Part shown: piece after piece, positions 34,871 through 43,258 of the stretch | How positions within the stretch are numbered: the first letter of the stretch is position 1 | How the letters are laid out: every line of letters starts with the position of its first letter | DNA from: Motiliproteus coralliicola | GTDB lineage: Bacteria > Pseudomonadota > Gammaproteobacteria > Pseudomonadales > Balneatricaceae | Direction of reading: 5' to 3' | Assembly (NCBI RefSeq): GCF_003345655.1 | Contig: NZ_QQOH01000001.1 | Location: 1 to 64,000 of the forward strand | Length of the DNA stretch: 64,000 nt | Translations under genes and position numbers: made by a program | Notes under the pieces: generated by a model | What the model saw: the letters and a program-made list of their open reading frames with translations, nothing else | The model's database searches: none | Told to the model about the DNA's origin: nothing

Positions 34871-36495
34871 ATGGGCTACTGCTGCTTAGCTGGTTGCTGC
34901 CGTTGCTGCTGATTCCAGCGATGTTGTCCCCCACGCAAGGGCGTCGGTTGCTGTTGCTTGCTCCGGTGCCGGCGTTGCTGGCGGTGTTACTGCTGCCTTC
35001 CGGCAGTACCCTGTCGCTAACCTGGTTGCTGTTGGGGACGCAGCTGCAGCTCGACCCGGTGCGACAGCTGTTTCTGGCGCTGACCGCGATTCTGTGGCTA
35101 TTTGCCTACCTGCATACGGTCGGCAATGATCGGGGAGACACCCAGGCCGCCCGGTTGCGGGTTTTCATGCTGCTGTGCATGGCGGGCAATATCGGCCTGA
35201 TCGTCAGTGCCGATCTGGTCGGCTTCTATGTCGGCTTTACCACCATGGGGCTGGCCAGTTATGGATTGATCGTACACTCGGGCACCGTCAAGGCCGGCTT
35301 TGCGGCCAGGGTCTACCTGGTGATGACCTTGCTGGCGGAGTTTGCCTTGCTGGCGGCGTTTATGCTGATCTACCAGCGAACCGGCCAACTGGCCCCCTCC
35401 TCTGAACAGTTGGTCGGTAGTGGTGACCTGGAGCTGGGGCTCTTGTTTATCGCCTTTGCCATCAAAGCCGGTCTGCTGGGGTTTCATGTCTGGTTGCCGT
35501 TGGCGCACCCGGCCGCACCACCGGCTGCCAGTGCGGTGTTGAGCGGGGCGATGATCAAAACGGCGCTGCTAGGGTGGATTACTTTCATGCCGCTGGGGGA
35601 GCAGGCATTACCGGCTTGGGGGGGGTTGTTTATTGGCCTCGGATCGTCGGGGGCCATCGCTGCCATTGCTGTCGGCCTGACCCAGTCCGACCCCAAGGTG
35701 ATGCTGGCCTATTCGAGCATTAGCAAGATGAATCTGCTGGCGGCCGCTCTCGGGGTGGCCCTGATTAGTCCGCCGATTGCCGAGCCGCTGATCGGCGTTA
35801 TCGCCGCCTATGCGTTTTTCCATGGATTGAACAAGGGTGCGCTGTTTATCGGTGTCGGGATCCTCAAGCGTTACGCAGCGCCTTGGATACTGGCTCTGGT
35901 GGCTGTTCCCGCGGCGATCTTGAGTGGCATCCCCTTTGGTGCCGGGGCGACGGCCAAAACCGCCCTGAGCGAGGTGCTGTTGGTCGAGTCGAGTGAAGCG
36001 ATCTGGGTACTGACGCTGTTGACCATTCTCGCTGCACTAACGCCGTTACTGATGGTTAGGTTTCTGTGGTGTGCGTCTTCCCAATCTGGACAGGAGGCCG
36101 TTGATCTAAGGATTGTTCCCTGGATCGTGCTGATTGTTCTGGCCGCCATCTTGCCGCTGGGTATGTTCCCCGCACTTTCATCGGGTTCTGCACTGTTATG
36201 GAGTGCCGCTGTGGTCATCGCCTTGGGGGGGCTCTATTTTGGCCACAAGCTGTTTACCGCCAGAGTTAGCGCCATTCCACCGGGTGACCTGATTGCGCTG
36301 TTACCACGAGGGAGCGGGTTCAGGTGGGCGCTAAGCTGGAATCCAGAACATACCGCGATGGCCAACGTGGGGCAGCGCTTGACGCGGTCGGTGGGTCGAT
36401 CCCGATGGCCGTCCATCAAGGGAGATGCTGTGCTGTCCATCAGCTTTCCGCTGTTATTGCTAGTCTTACTTTCAGCATTGCTAATAAGTCCCTGA
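34867..36495 (+). CDS. proton-translocating antiporter subunit 3 (NuoL/M/N-like)
   Basis: A 542-residue membrane protein, the most diverged of the three. It keeps VGFYVGFTTMGLASYGLIVH (where a Glu is usual, here Thr/Gly), IKAGLLGFHVWLPLAHPAAP and VMLAYSSISKMNLLAAALG. The apparent loss of the glutamate that other antiporter subunits carry in TM5 could alter its proton role. The long C-terminal region includes a cytoplasmic loop and a last helix. It overlaps subunit 2 by 4 bp and is followed by a UspA gene. Confidence 0.82.
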   Translation: MNGLLLLSWLLPLLLIPAMLSPTQGRRLLLLAPVPALLAVLLLPSGSTLSLTWLLLGTQLQLDPVRQLFLALTAILWLFAYLHTVGNDRGDTQAARLRVFMLLCMAGNIGLIVSADLVGFYVGFTTMGLASYGLIVHSGTVKAGFAARVYLVMTLLAEFALLAAFMLIYQRTGQLAPSSEQLVGSGDLELGLLFIAFAIKAGLLGFHVWLPLAHPAAPPAASAVLSGAMIKTALLGWITFMPLGEQALPAWGGLFIGLGSSGAIAAIAVGLTQSDPKVMLAYSSISKMNLLAAALGVALISPPIAEPLIGVIAAYAFFHGLNKGALFIGVGILKRYAAPWILALVAVPAAILSGIPFGAGATAKTALSEVLLVESSEAIWVLTLLTILAALTPLLMVRFLWCASSQSGQEAVDLRIVPWIVLIVLAAILPLGMFPALSSGSALLWSAAVVIALGGLYFGHKLFTARVSAIPPGDLIALLPRGSGFRWALSWNPEHTAMANVGQRLTRSVGRSRWPSIKGDAVLSISFPLLLLVLLSALLISP

Positions 36496-36515
36496 GTGCC
36501 GGGATGGAGGTTGCT

Positions 36516-37442
36516 ATGAATGGGTTTACCAATATTTTGTACTTTGCCGATGGTGAGCTGAGCATGACGCCGGCGCTGCAGCGTGCAATACGGCTGGCAT
36601 ATCATAACCAGGCAACGCTGACACTGATGGATGTTGCCGATCGATTGAGCCCAAACGGGTCACTCAAGAATCGTCTGAAGCTCGATATCAATGAGATCGT
36701 ACAGCGGTTTCATCAGCAGTCCTTGAGCGATCTGATCAGCGGGGTGAGTCAATTAAAGCATCCGATTGGGGTTAAGGTGGCTTCGGGTTGGGGCTTTATC
36801 GAGGTGATCCGTGAAGTGATGAGAGGGTCTTACGATCTGCTGATCAAATCGGCGCGCTACGGTTGTCATCAAGGATTAAGTAGCAGCGATATGCATCTGC
36901 TGCGCAAATGTCCGTGCCCAGTCTGGATCGACCGAGCAGAAGCCGCGACGCCCTATCGAAGGATTTTGGTGGCGGTCGACCCCAACAGTGAACATCAAGA
37001 TGACTGTGCTGATCGCGCCCTCGAACTGGGTTCGTGGGTAGCGGGTGATGATGGCTCCCGCCTGGTATTGGTCCATGCCTGGGAGCTACCGGGTGAGTCG
37101 ATGATGAGAAGCGGGCTGCTGGAGTTTGAAAACCACCAGCTTGAATCCTTACTGGCTGAGGCACGCTTAAAGCAGGAGCTGGCTATCCATGGATTGCTGG
37201 AACGCCATCAGCTGACCCCGGCGGAGGTGGATGTTCAGCTACGAAAGGGGCCGCCTGCCGAGGTGATTCATGATGTCAGTGAGGAACTGAGCGCCGATCT
37301 GGTGGTGATGGGAACCGTCGGTCGAACCGGGATACCGGGATTTATTATTGGCAACACGGCCGAGGATGTCCTTCAAAGCAGCGGTTGCTCGGTACTGGCG
37401 GTTAAACCGAGCGGTTTTGTTTCCCCCGTTGAACCTGAATAA
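36516..37442 (+). CDS. tandem-domain universal stress protein (UspE-like)
   Basis: A 308-residue protein with two Usp folds. The first (residues 1–145) has degenerate nucleotide-binding residues. The second (about 147–300) keeps VVMGTVGRTGIPGFIIGNTA (G-2x-G-9x-G-N/T) and ends SSGCSVLAVKP. I choose ATG 36516, with GGAGG 5 nt upstream. It lies 20 bp after the last antiporter gene, so probably in the same operon, suggesting an ATP- or stress-linked control of the antiporter by analogy with TRAP–Usp pairs. Confidence 0.85.
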   Translation: MNGFTNILYFADGELSMTPALQRAIRLAYHNQATLTLMDVADRLSPNGSLKNRLKLDINEIVQRFHQQSLSDLISGVSQLKHPIGVKVASGWGFIEVIREVMRGSYDLLIKSARYGCHQGLSSSDMHLLRKCPCPVWIDRAEAATPYRRILVAVDPNSEHQDDCADRALELGSWVAGDDGSRLVLVHAWELPGESMMRSGLLEFENHQLESLLAEARLKQELAIHGLLERHQLTPAEVDVQLRKGPPAEVIHDVSEELSADLVVMGTVGRTGIPGFIIGNTAEDVLQSSGCSVLAVKPSGFVSPVEPE

Positions 37443-37543
37443 TCCTTGGCACCCTAAAAGAAATGACAGACTATGATCGTGGGAGAGGCAAACACTCCAG
37501 TCGCTATCGAGCAGCAGTCAGTCGTTTTTTCGTACGGGGGCGC

Positions 37544-38446
37544 ATGAATAACTTACGGTTCAACCTGAAGCACTTACGTTACTTCTGGACAGTGGCGGGT
37601 TGCGGCACCATCACCGAGGCGGCGGAAATTCTCTGTCTGACACCGCAGACCATTAGTGGCCAGTTGCGTGAACTGGAACAGCAGATCGGCACCCGGCTGT
37701 TTCGCAAGGAGGGCCGGAACCTGGTGCTGACCGATACGGGGCAGACGGTCTTCAGCTATGCCGATGAGATGTTTTCGATCGGATTGGAGTTGCAGGACCT
37801 GCTGGCCGGCAACCACGGCACGATCGAGAATCTGAAGGTAGGAGTTGCGATGGTGGTTCCCAAGCTGCTGGCTTACCGGGTGTTGGAACCGGTGTTTCAA
37901 TACAGCCAACCGGTGCAGTTACTTTGCCATGAAGCACCACTGGTCGACCTGCTAGCTGAACTGGCGGTTCACAAACTGGATATGGTGATCGCTGATAGCC
38001 CCATCAACCCAACCCTCAATGTTAAGGCCTATAATCACCTGCTGGGTGAGTCCAGCATCAGTTTCTTTGCAACGCCTGAACTGGCCAGCCAGCTAAAAGA
38101 GGATTTTCCCAACAGTCTGGATCAATCGCCGATGTTGATGCCCAGCAATGGCAGTAACCTGCGGCGAGAACTGGATCGATGGTTTGATCGGCAGCAGATC
38201 CGACCGGTAATGGCGGCCGAGTTTGACGATCGTGCGTTGATGAAGGCCTTCGGAGAGCGTGGAACCGGCGTCTTCAGCTCACCGACGGCGGTTGAGCAGG
38301 ATGTGTTGGACAAGTACGGTGTTGAGGTAATCGGACGGACAGATGAGGTGATGGAGCGCTTCTACGTCATCTCTGCCGAGCGCAAAATCAAGCACCCCGC
38401 GGTAAGCCTGATTACCGAGAATGCTCGAAATGCCCTGTTTGCGTAA
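37544..38446 (+). CDS. nhaR: LysR-family regulator, NhaR-like
   Basis: A 300-residue LysR protein. The helix-turn-helix region NLKHLRYFWTVAGCGTITEA and LCLTPQTISGQLRELEQQIG is very close to NhaR, the Na+-responsive activator of nhaA in enterobacteria (HLxYFW, LTPQTISGQL). The effector domain carries MVIADSPINPTLNVKAYNHL then LGESSISFF. ATG 37544 follows a G-run; an earlier ATG at 37463 would add 27 Arg-rich residues. Its place 100 bp after the antiporter operon supports regulation of Na+/H+ transport. Confidence 0.85.
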   Translation: MNNLRFNLKHLRYFWTVAGCGTITEAAEILCLTPQTISGQLRELEQQIGTRLFRKEGRNLVLTDTGQTVFSYADEMFSIGLELQDLLAGNHGTIENLKVGVAMVVPKLLAYRVLEPVFQYSQPVQLLCHEAPLVDLLAELAVHKLDMVIADSPINPTLNVKAYNHLLGESSISFFATPELASQLKEDFPNSLDQSPMLMPSNGSNLRRELDRWFDRQQIRPVMAAEFDDRALMKAFGERGTGVFSSPTAVEQDVLDKYGVEVIGRTDEVMERFYVISAERKIKHPAVSLITENARNALFA

Positions 38447-38456
38447 TACCGGTGGT

Positions 38457-39101
38457 TCAGGCCCATAGGTTCAATTTGGGCTCTTCCGACAGCACCCGAA
38501 GAATATCCCCGCGTGTAACCACACCAACCAGCTTGTCCCGATCGTCGATGACCGGCATGGCATGCTGATTATGATCGACCATCACCCGTGCAATCCGGCG
38601 TACCGAAGAGACCGGTTCGGTGGTGATCACCTCGGGGGACATGATGCTGCTGACCCGCTTTGCAGCCAGCTCTTCGACATCCCAGTTTGCATCAAAGATC
38701 TGTCTTTCGATGTCGCGCCGCGACAGCATCGAGATGATGCCCACCCCTTTTTGCAACACCGGAAGCTGTTTAATCTCGTAGAGGTGTAGCCAGCGCCAGG
38801 CATCCGATAGCCAGTCGTCGGGCGAAACCGTATAAACGTGGGTCGACATAACCTGGTGGGCATGTACCACCGGTTCATTGACGCGCAGTTTCAACGCCCG
38901 CTTGTAGAGCTCTTCCGCCTTCAGGTATCGCGGCGTATTGCTGGGCTGCTGAGTAAAGGCAACCACGGTGCCTCGAGGATCGGGCTCATCCCAGAATGAC
39001 TTATTTCGATTGAGCCGAACCGGTGCCGGCTTCTTGTGCTTGTTGATCAGTTCAAGCGTGCCGCGAAGTTTCAGTCCGTGTTGATCATGAATAGCAAACA
39101 T
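38457..39101 (-). CDS. CBS-domain protein
   Basis: A 214-residue cytoplasmic protein. Residues 1–75 are a basic, unrecognised N-terminal region. Two CBS motifs follow, VMSTHVYTVSPDDWLSDAWR with IKQLPVLQKGVGIISMLSRR, and IMSPEVITTEPVSSVRRIAR with HAMPVIDDRDKLVGVVTRGD. Paired CBS domains bind adenosyl nucleotides and act as energy or ionic sensors. It is convergent with nhaR, with only 10 bp between stops. The role is unknown. Confidence 0.85.
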   Translation of the reverse strand: MFAIHDQHGLKLRGTLELINKHKKPAPVRLNRNKSFWDEPDPRGTVVAFTQQPSNTPRYLKAEELYKRALKLRVNEPVVHAHQVMSTHVYTVSPDDWLSDAWRWLHLYEIKQLPVLQKGVGIISMLSRRDIERQIFDANWDVEELAAKRVSSIMSPEVITTEPVSSVRRIARVMVDHNQHAMPVIDDRDKLVGVVTRGDILRVLSEEPKLNLWA

Positions 39102-39360
39102 TGCACTGTCCTCTGGATGAAAACCTAGTGCAATAGTAGGTTATTGGGTGCGCTGATAAATTTCGCTTTGTGGCGCTAATAGTTCGATTTTTTCGAGCTG
39201 TTTGAGATTTGGCTCGGCGTAGCACGGTGGGATAGTTCTGGTGGAACTTTATCGACAGGGGACTAGGAAAATACTGGCCAGGATAGGCGTTGATACGTAA
39301 ACCCCGGTTAAGGGGAGTTGAGGGCGATCAGAAGATCGCTTCATTTCACCTATGGACAGG

Positions 39361-40314
39361 CTATGAGGGGCGTAAAATCAGCACGTCCCGCACGATCGAT
39401 TCACTCATCCGGTGCGCAGCGCTGAAGTCGGTGGCACGGTAGCCCTGGCTTTCAAAGGCCTCGATCATCGCCGCCCGTTTGGGGTTGTTGCTGTTGAACG
39501 CCAAGACCAGTGCCGATTGCTGCTTCAGGCAGTGGCGCCAGACCGGTGCGCACTGGCGAATGACGTCCAGCGGATTACGGGTTTTATCGGTGGTAAAGTG
39601 CTGAACGCCGTAGGGTAGGTCGCACACCAGCAGGTCGAACTTATCTTTTTTCAGTAGCTGGTCGGCGTCACGGGCATCGCCGCTGATCACTCGCAGGCTG
39701 GTTTGTTCGGCACTGAAATCGAGAAACTTACCGGCACTCTTACGTTTCTGGCCGGTTATGGTGCCTTGGCTGAGCTTGTGTTTCTGGCGGTGCAGTTTGG
39801 TCCATTTTTTAAGGTTGCGCTGAATATCGTCCAGCGCCTTGGCATCCTGTTCCAAGCCCTTGCTGTTGAGACCGTAACGCATTGCCCACAACAGTGTGGT
39901 GGCGCGCCCACACATGGGGTCGAGCAGTTTGATGCCGCTCGGGTTGGTCGGGTCGATGCCAAGCTCGGCCAAGCCCACATTGATCAGCAGCTGGGTCAGG
40001 TGTTCGTTGGTCTTGCCCTTGAACTTGCTGCCGAAGACGAAATCCGGATGCAGGTGGAAGTCGGCCTGCTGTGCTAGCGGCTGCAGTCGGTCACCGTCGA
40101 TCCGGAAAAGCCCCTGCACAAATGACAGACGCAGCAGGACTTGTTGCTCCGATTCCTCGGCTTCGAGTTCAAAGAACTCCAACGGCCCCACATCTCGATA
40201 CACCAGCTCACGATCCCCAAACAGTTGCTGAAATTCGCTGCGGGCAACGATCAGGTAATCGGCGAAATAGGCAGAGCGGGCTTGAGGGGAGATTAACAGA
40301 GCGAGTTTGTTCAT
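39361..40314 (-). CDS. SAM-dependent RNA/DNA methyltransferase-like protein (UPF0020 type)
   Basis: A 317-residue protein. The C-terminal Rossmann methyltransferase domain shows motif I as LLDPMCGRATTLLWAMRYG, a motif II-like glutamate (SKGLEQDAKAL) and motif IV DLLVCDLPYGVQ, a D-L-P-Y catalytic signature of base N-methyltransferases acting on tRNA or rRNA guanines. The N-terminal part (1–120) would be substrate-binding. Insertion GQKRKSAGKF lies before motif III. I cannot name the target base. Confidence 0.8.
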   Translation of the reverse strand: MNKLALLISPQARSAYFADYLIVARSEFQQLFGDRELVYRDVGPLEFFELEAEESEQQVLLRLSFVQGLFRIDGDRLQPLAQQADFHLHPDFVFGSKFKGKTNEHLTQLLINVGLAELGIDPTNPSGIKLLDPMCGRATTLLWAMRYGLNSKGLEQDAKALDDIQRNLKKWTKLHRQKHKLSQGTITGQKRKSAGKFLDFSAEQTSLRVISGDARDADQLLKKDKFDLLVCDLPYGVQHFTTDKTRNPLDVIRQCAPVWRHCLKQQSALVLAFNSNNPKRAAMIEAFESQGYRATDFSAAHRMSESIVRDVLILRPS

Positions 40315-40436
40315 AGCGCGGGTCGACTGTCTCGAAAGCAGGGGGTTCGGGCTGGGTCTTGATGATCGCGGCAGTATACGGCTGCCTTCTCGATCAAGAA
40401 AGCCCCGTCAACCAACAGCGTTGTGATAGCCACAAA

Positions 40437-40460
40437 AAAGGGCTGCGCGAGCAGCCCTTT
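40437..40460 (-). terminator. rho-independent terminator of the nap operon
   Basis: Stem aaagggctgc–gcga–gcagcccttt with a further A-run on the + side, a U6 tract for minus-strand transcripts. It lies 23 bp after the napC stop. Confidence 0.92.
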
Positions 40461-40482
40461 GCGATACACATGCGTTATTGGA

Positions 40483-41076
40483 TCAGTTATCCCAGCCTTC
40501 GACACCCGACATGTCAGGCAGCTGGTGAGCAATACCCTTGTGGCAATCGATACAGGTCTTCTCGCCACTGGCCAGCGCCGTTTCATGCTCGTTGAAGGCA
40601 CGCTTGCCTTGCTCGGAGTAGTCCATGGATTCGAAGTCGTGGCAGTTACGACACTCGCGGGAGTCGTTTGCCTTCATCCGAGCCCACTCGCGGGCTGCCA
40701 TCTCGAAGCGGTGCGCTTCGAACTTCTCACGGGTATCGATCTTACCGGTGATCTTGCCCCAGACCTCTTTACTGGCCTGAATCTTCCGGATGATCTTATA
40801 AACCCACTCACGCGGTACGTGGCAGTCCGGGCAGGTCGCGCGAACCCCTGAACGGTTGGTGTAGTGGATGGTTTCTTTGAGTTCCATGTACACGTTGTCA
40901 CGCATTTCGTGACAGCTGATGCAGAACTCTTCTTCGTTGGTCTTTTCTAGAGCGGTGTTAAAACCACCCCAGAAGATGACCCCCGCGATGAAACCACCCA
41001 GCAGCAACACACCCAGGGCGGCCTTTGCTGGACTGGTTAAGGCGGACCACATTCCGCCCTTTTTATTTTCACTCAT
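40483..41076 (-). CDS. napC: cytochrome c-type protein NapC (NapC/NirT family)
   Basis: A 197-residue membrane-anchored tetrahaem cytochrome. One N-terminal membrane helix ([20 protein letters not shown]), then four haem sites: CISCH (52–56), CPDCH (82–86), CRNCH (142–146), CIDCH (175–179). It oxidises quinol and passes electrons to NapB/NapA in the periplasm. It is the last gene of napFDAGHBC. Confidence 0.95.
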   Translation of the reverse strand: MSENKKGGMWSALTSPAKAALGVLLLGGFIAGVIFWGGFNTALEKTNEEEFCISCHEMRDNVYMELKETIHYTNRSGVRATCPDCHVPREWVYKIIRKIQASKEVWGKITGKIDTREKFEAHRFEMAAREWARMKANDSRECRNCHDFESMDYSEQGKRAFNEHETALASGEKTCIDCHKGIAHQLPDMSGVEGWDN

Positions 41077-41119
41077 TCCAAACCCCTTCTTCAGTCGTTA
41101 GAAAATCCTGAGCGTTGGC

Positions 41120-41575
41120 TTACTTAGCCAGGTCGCTCGTGGACTGATAGGTGTTGTCGATCAACGGCTCAGCGGTAGCCTGTGGCACGTGGCACTGCAT
41201 GCAGAAGTAGCGACGTGGTGAGATATCCGCCAGAGCGTGACCGCCACGGGTCTCGAAGTGAGTCAGGCTGACCTTGGTCGCACCGGACTCCTTGTAGCGC
41301 TCCCAGCTGTGACAGGACAAGCACTTGTTGCTGCGCAGATCGACCCGATAGTTGCGGATCTCGTGCGGGATCACCGGCGGCTGCTGGATATAGTTACGCT
41401 CGACCAGAACATCTGAGTCGTTGTTCTTGGCCATATCCGGCGCTTTGTTGGTGCTCTCTAGCTGCTTAGCGCCGCGTAGTGACTCCATGCCACCGGTGTC
41501 GGCTAAGGATGCGTTGGACAGTGCCAGACTGCCCAGTGCTAAGGCCGCAGACAGGACCACGGTTGTTTTTTTCAT
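41120..41575 (-). CDS. napB: nitrate reductase cytochrome c subunit NapB
   Basis: A 151-residue periplasmic protein. A signal peptide ends near ASLAD (residue 26), followed by two haem sites CLSCH (85–89) and CMQCH (125–129). The stretch NYIQQPPVIPHEIRNYRVDL is highly typical of NapB. It transfers electrons from NapC to NapA. The start overlaps the napH stop by 4 bp. Confidence 0.95.
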   Translation of the reverse strand: MKKTTVVLSAALALGSLALSNASLADTGGMESLRGAKQLESTNKAPDMAKNNDSDVLVERNYIQQPPVIPHEIRNYRVDLRSNKCLSCHSWERYKESGATKVSLTHFETRGGHALADISPRRYFCMQCHVPQATAEPLIDNTYQSTSDLAK

Positions 41576-42438
41576 GGTTGTTTCTCCATCTGGTTGGCAA
41601 AGCGACTGCCAAATTCAAATACGTTGACGGAACAGATATCGATACAGCGACCACAGTTGGTGCAATCGGGTGATTGAATCACCGGCCCATTGCCCTTGGC
41701 TTTCCCCTTCAGAGCGGGCTTGATCACATGGGGTTCCGGGCAGACGGCGTAGCAGTCCATGCAGTCGTAACAGTCGTCACGCTTGCTGGCCTTCACCTTC
41801 AACGGGCTGCCAGTGCCGATCAGGCGATAGCAGGCGCCCATCGGGCAGACATGGCCACACCAGCCCCGGGGCAGTACAAACAGATCGAACAGGAACACAG
41901 CAACCACCAGCATCCAACCCATCCCCATGCCGAAGATCAGACCGCGGTGCAGCAGAGAGACCGGATTAACCAGTTCCCAGACCACCACGCCGGTGATCGC
42001 CGGCAGGATCAGCGTTAGCGCCAGCATCCAGTAACGCAACTTGCGCGAAACTGAAAAGCGACGTCGGATTCCCAACTTACGGGCGCACCAGCCGGCCAGG
42101 TCGGTGACCGGATTAACCGGACAGACCCAGCTGCAGAACACCCGACCGCCAACCAGCCAATAGAAGCCGGTGACGATCGCCACGCCGATCAACAGCGTGC
42201 TGATCGGAGCATGGCCGCTGGCCAAGGTTTGCAGAAAGACAAACGGATCGCTCAGTGGTATCGCTTGCAGTAGCTCAGAGCTGGTCAGGTTTCCCTTGAG
42301 CAGCCAGTAACCCGCTACCGGGCTGACGATAAACAGGGCCAATGCAGCGATCTGGCTGATCCGGCGTAGTACCAGGAAACGGTACGAAGCCAGGTAGCCT
42401 TTCACCTTGATGGCGTCTGTTCCAACCTGCAGGGTCAT
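41572..42438 (-). CDS. napH: quinol dehydrogenase membrane subunit NapH
   Basis: A 288-residue inner-membrane iron-sulfur protein. Four membrane helices, a cytoplasmic [12 protein letters not shown] motif, and two C-terminal 4Fe-4S sites ([14 protein letters not shown] and [14 protein letters not shown]). With NapG it forms a menaquinol/ubiquinol dehydrogenase feeding NapC/NapB. It overlaps napG by 4 bp. Confidence 0.94.
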   Translation of the reverse strand: MTLQVGTDAIKVKGYLASYRFLVLRRISQIAALALFIVSPVAGYWLLKGNLTSSELLQAIPLSDPFVFLQTLASGHAPISTLLIGVAIVTGFYWLVGGRVFCSWVCPVNPVTDLAGWCARKLGIRRRFSVSRKLRYWMLALTLILPAITGVVVWELVNPVSLLHRGLIFGMGMGWMLVVAVFLFDLFVLPRGWCGHVCPMGACYRLIGTGSPLKVKASKRDDCYDCMDCYAVCPEPHVIKPALKGKAKGNGPVIQSPDCTNCGRCIDICSVNVFEFGSRFANQMEKQP

Positions 42439-43205
42439 GATTCACCCTCCGGACGGCGGATCGGCATTTTCAGCTGCTCCGGTATCAAAGACTCGCCTTG
42501 GTTGGCGGCCTTCTCTTCCCAGCCCAGCCGGTAATGTTGTCCGATTTCGCCTTTGGCCAATGAGCGCGGAACCACCTTGATGGCCGCTTCCTCCAGCACA
42601 CAGCCCTGCTCGCACTTGCCGCATCCGGTACAGTGGTCCGAATGAACAGTCGGCAGGAAGCGGGCGTGATGGCCGGTGCGGACGTTTCGCTCTCTCTCCA
42701 ACGTGATCGCCTCTTCCTGAACCGGGCAGACGTCGTAGCAGACGTCGCACCGTAGTCCGAGGAAATTGAGGCAGGTTTCCTGATCGATCAGCACCGCCAA
42801 TCCCATGCGGGCGTCATCGATATTGTCCAAAGCTTGATCCAGGGCTCCACTGGGGCAGGCTGCCACACAGGGAATATCGTCACACATCTCACAGGGCACC
42901 TCGCGGGCGATAAAGTAAGGTGTGCCGTTGGCCACAGGATCGGTGATTTGGGCCAGCTTCAAGGTGTCGAACGGACAATCCCGAACGCAGAGTCCGCAAC
43001 GCAGACAGGCGGCGAGAAAATCGTCCTCGGGCAGGGCACCCGGCGGCCGCAGCATTTCGGGTGCATGGGAACTGGCGTTGGTGGCGATTAGCCCCAAGCC
43101 CACTCCAACAGCCCCAACACCGCATAGGCCGCGCGCAGTGTCGGCAAAGAACTGGCGACGAGCGCGTCCTTCCTTACCTAGCTGCTTTGGGTTTCCCTGA
43201 CTCAT
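42435..43205 (-). CDS. napG: ferredoxin-type protein NapG
   Basis: A 256-residue periplasmic protein. A twin-arginine-like start ([16 protein letters not shown], then a hydrophobic stretch) precedes four 4Fe-4S sites: [35 protein letters not shown] and [11 protein letters not shown]. It partners NapH in quinol oxidation. It lies 53 bp after napA. Confidence 0.94.
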   Translation of the reverse strand: MSQGNPKQLGKEGRARRQFFADTARGLCGVGAVGVGLGLIATNASSHAPEMLRPPGALPEDDFLAACLRCGLCVRDCPFDTLKLAQITDPVANGTPYFIAREVPCEMCDDIPCVAACPSGALDQALDNIDDARMGLAVLIDQETCLNFLGLRCDVCYDVCPVQEEAITLERERNVRTGHHARFLPTVHSDHCTGCGKCEQGCVLEEAAIKVVPRSLAKGEIGQHYRLGWEEKAANQGESLIPEQLKMPIRRPEGES

Positions 43206-43258
43206 GGTCGTGTCCTATGTCTCTACCTTGTTACCGGCATTCAGTGGTTTTGCCTTTA

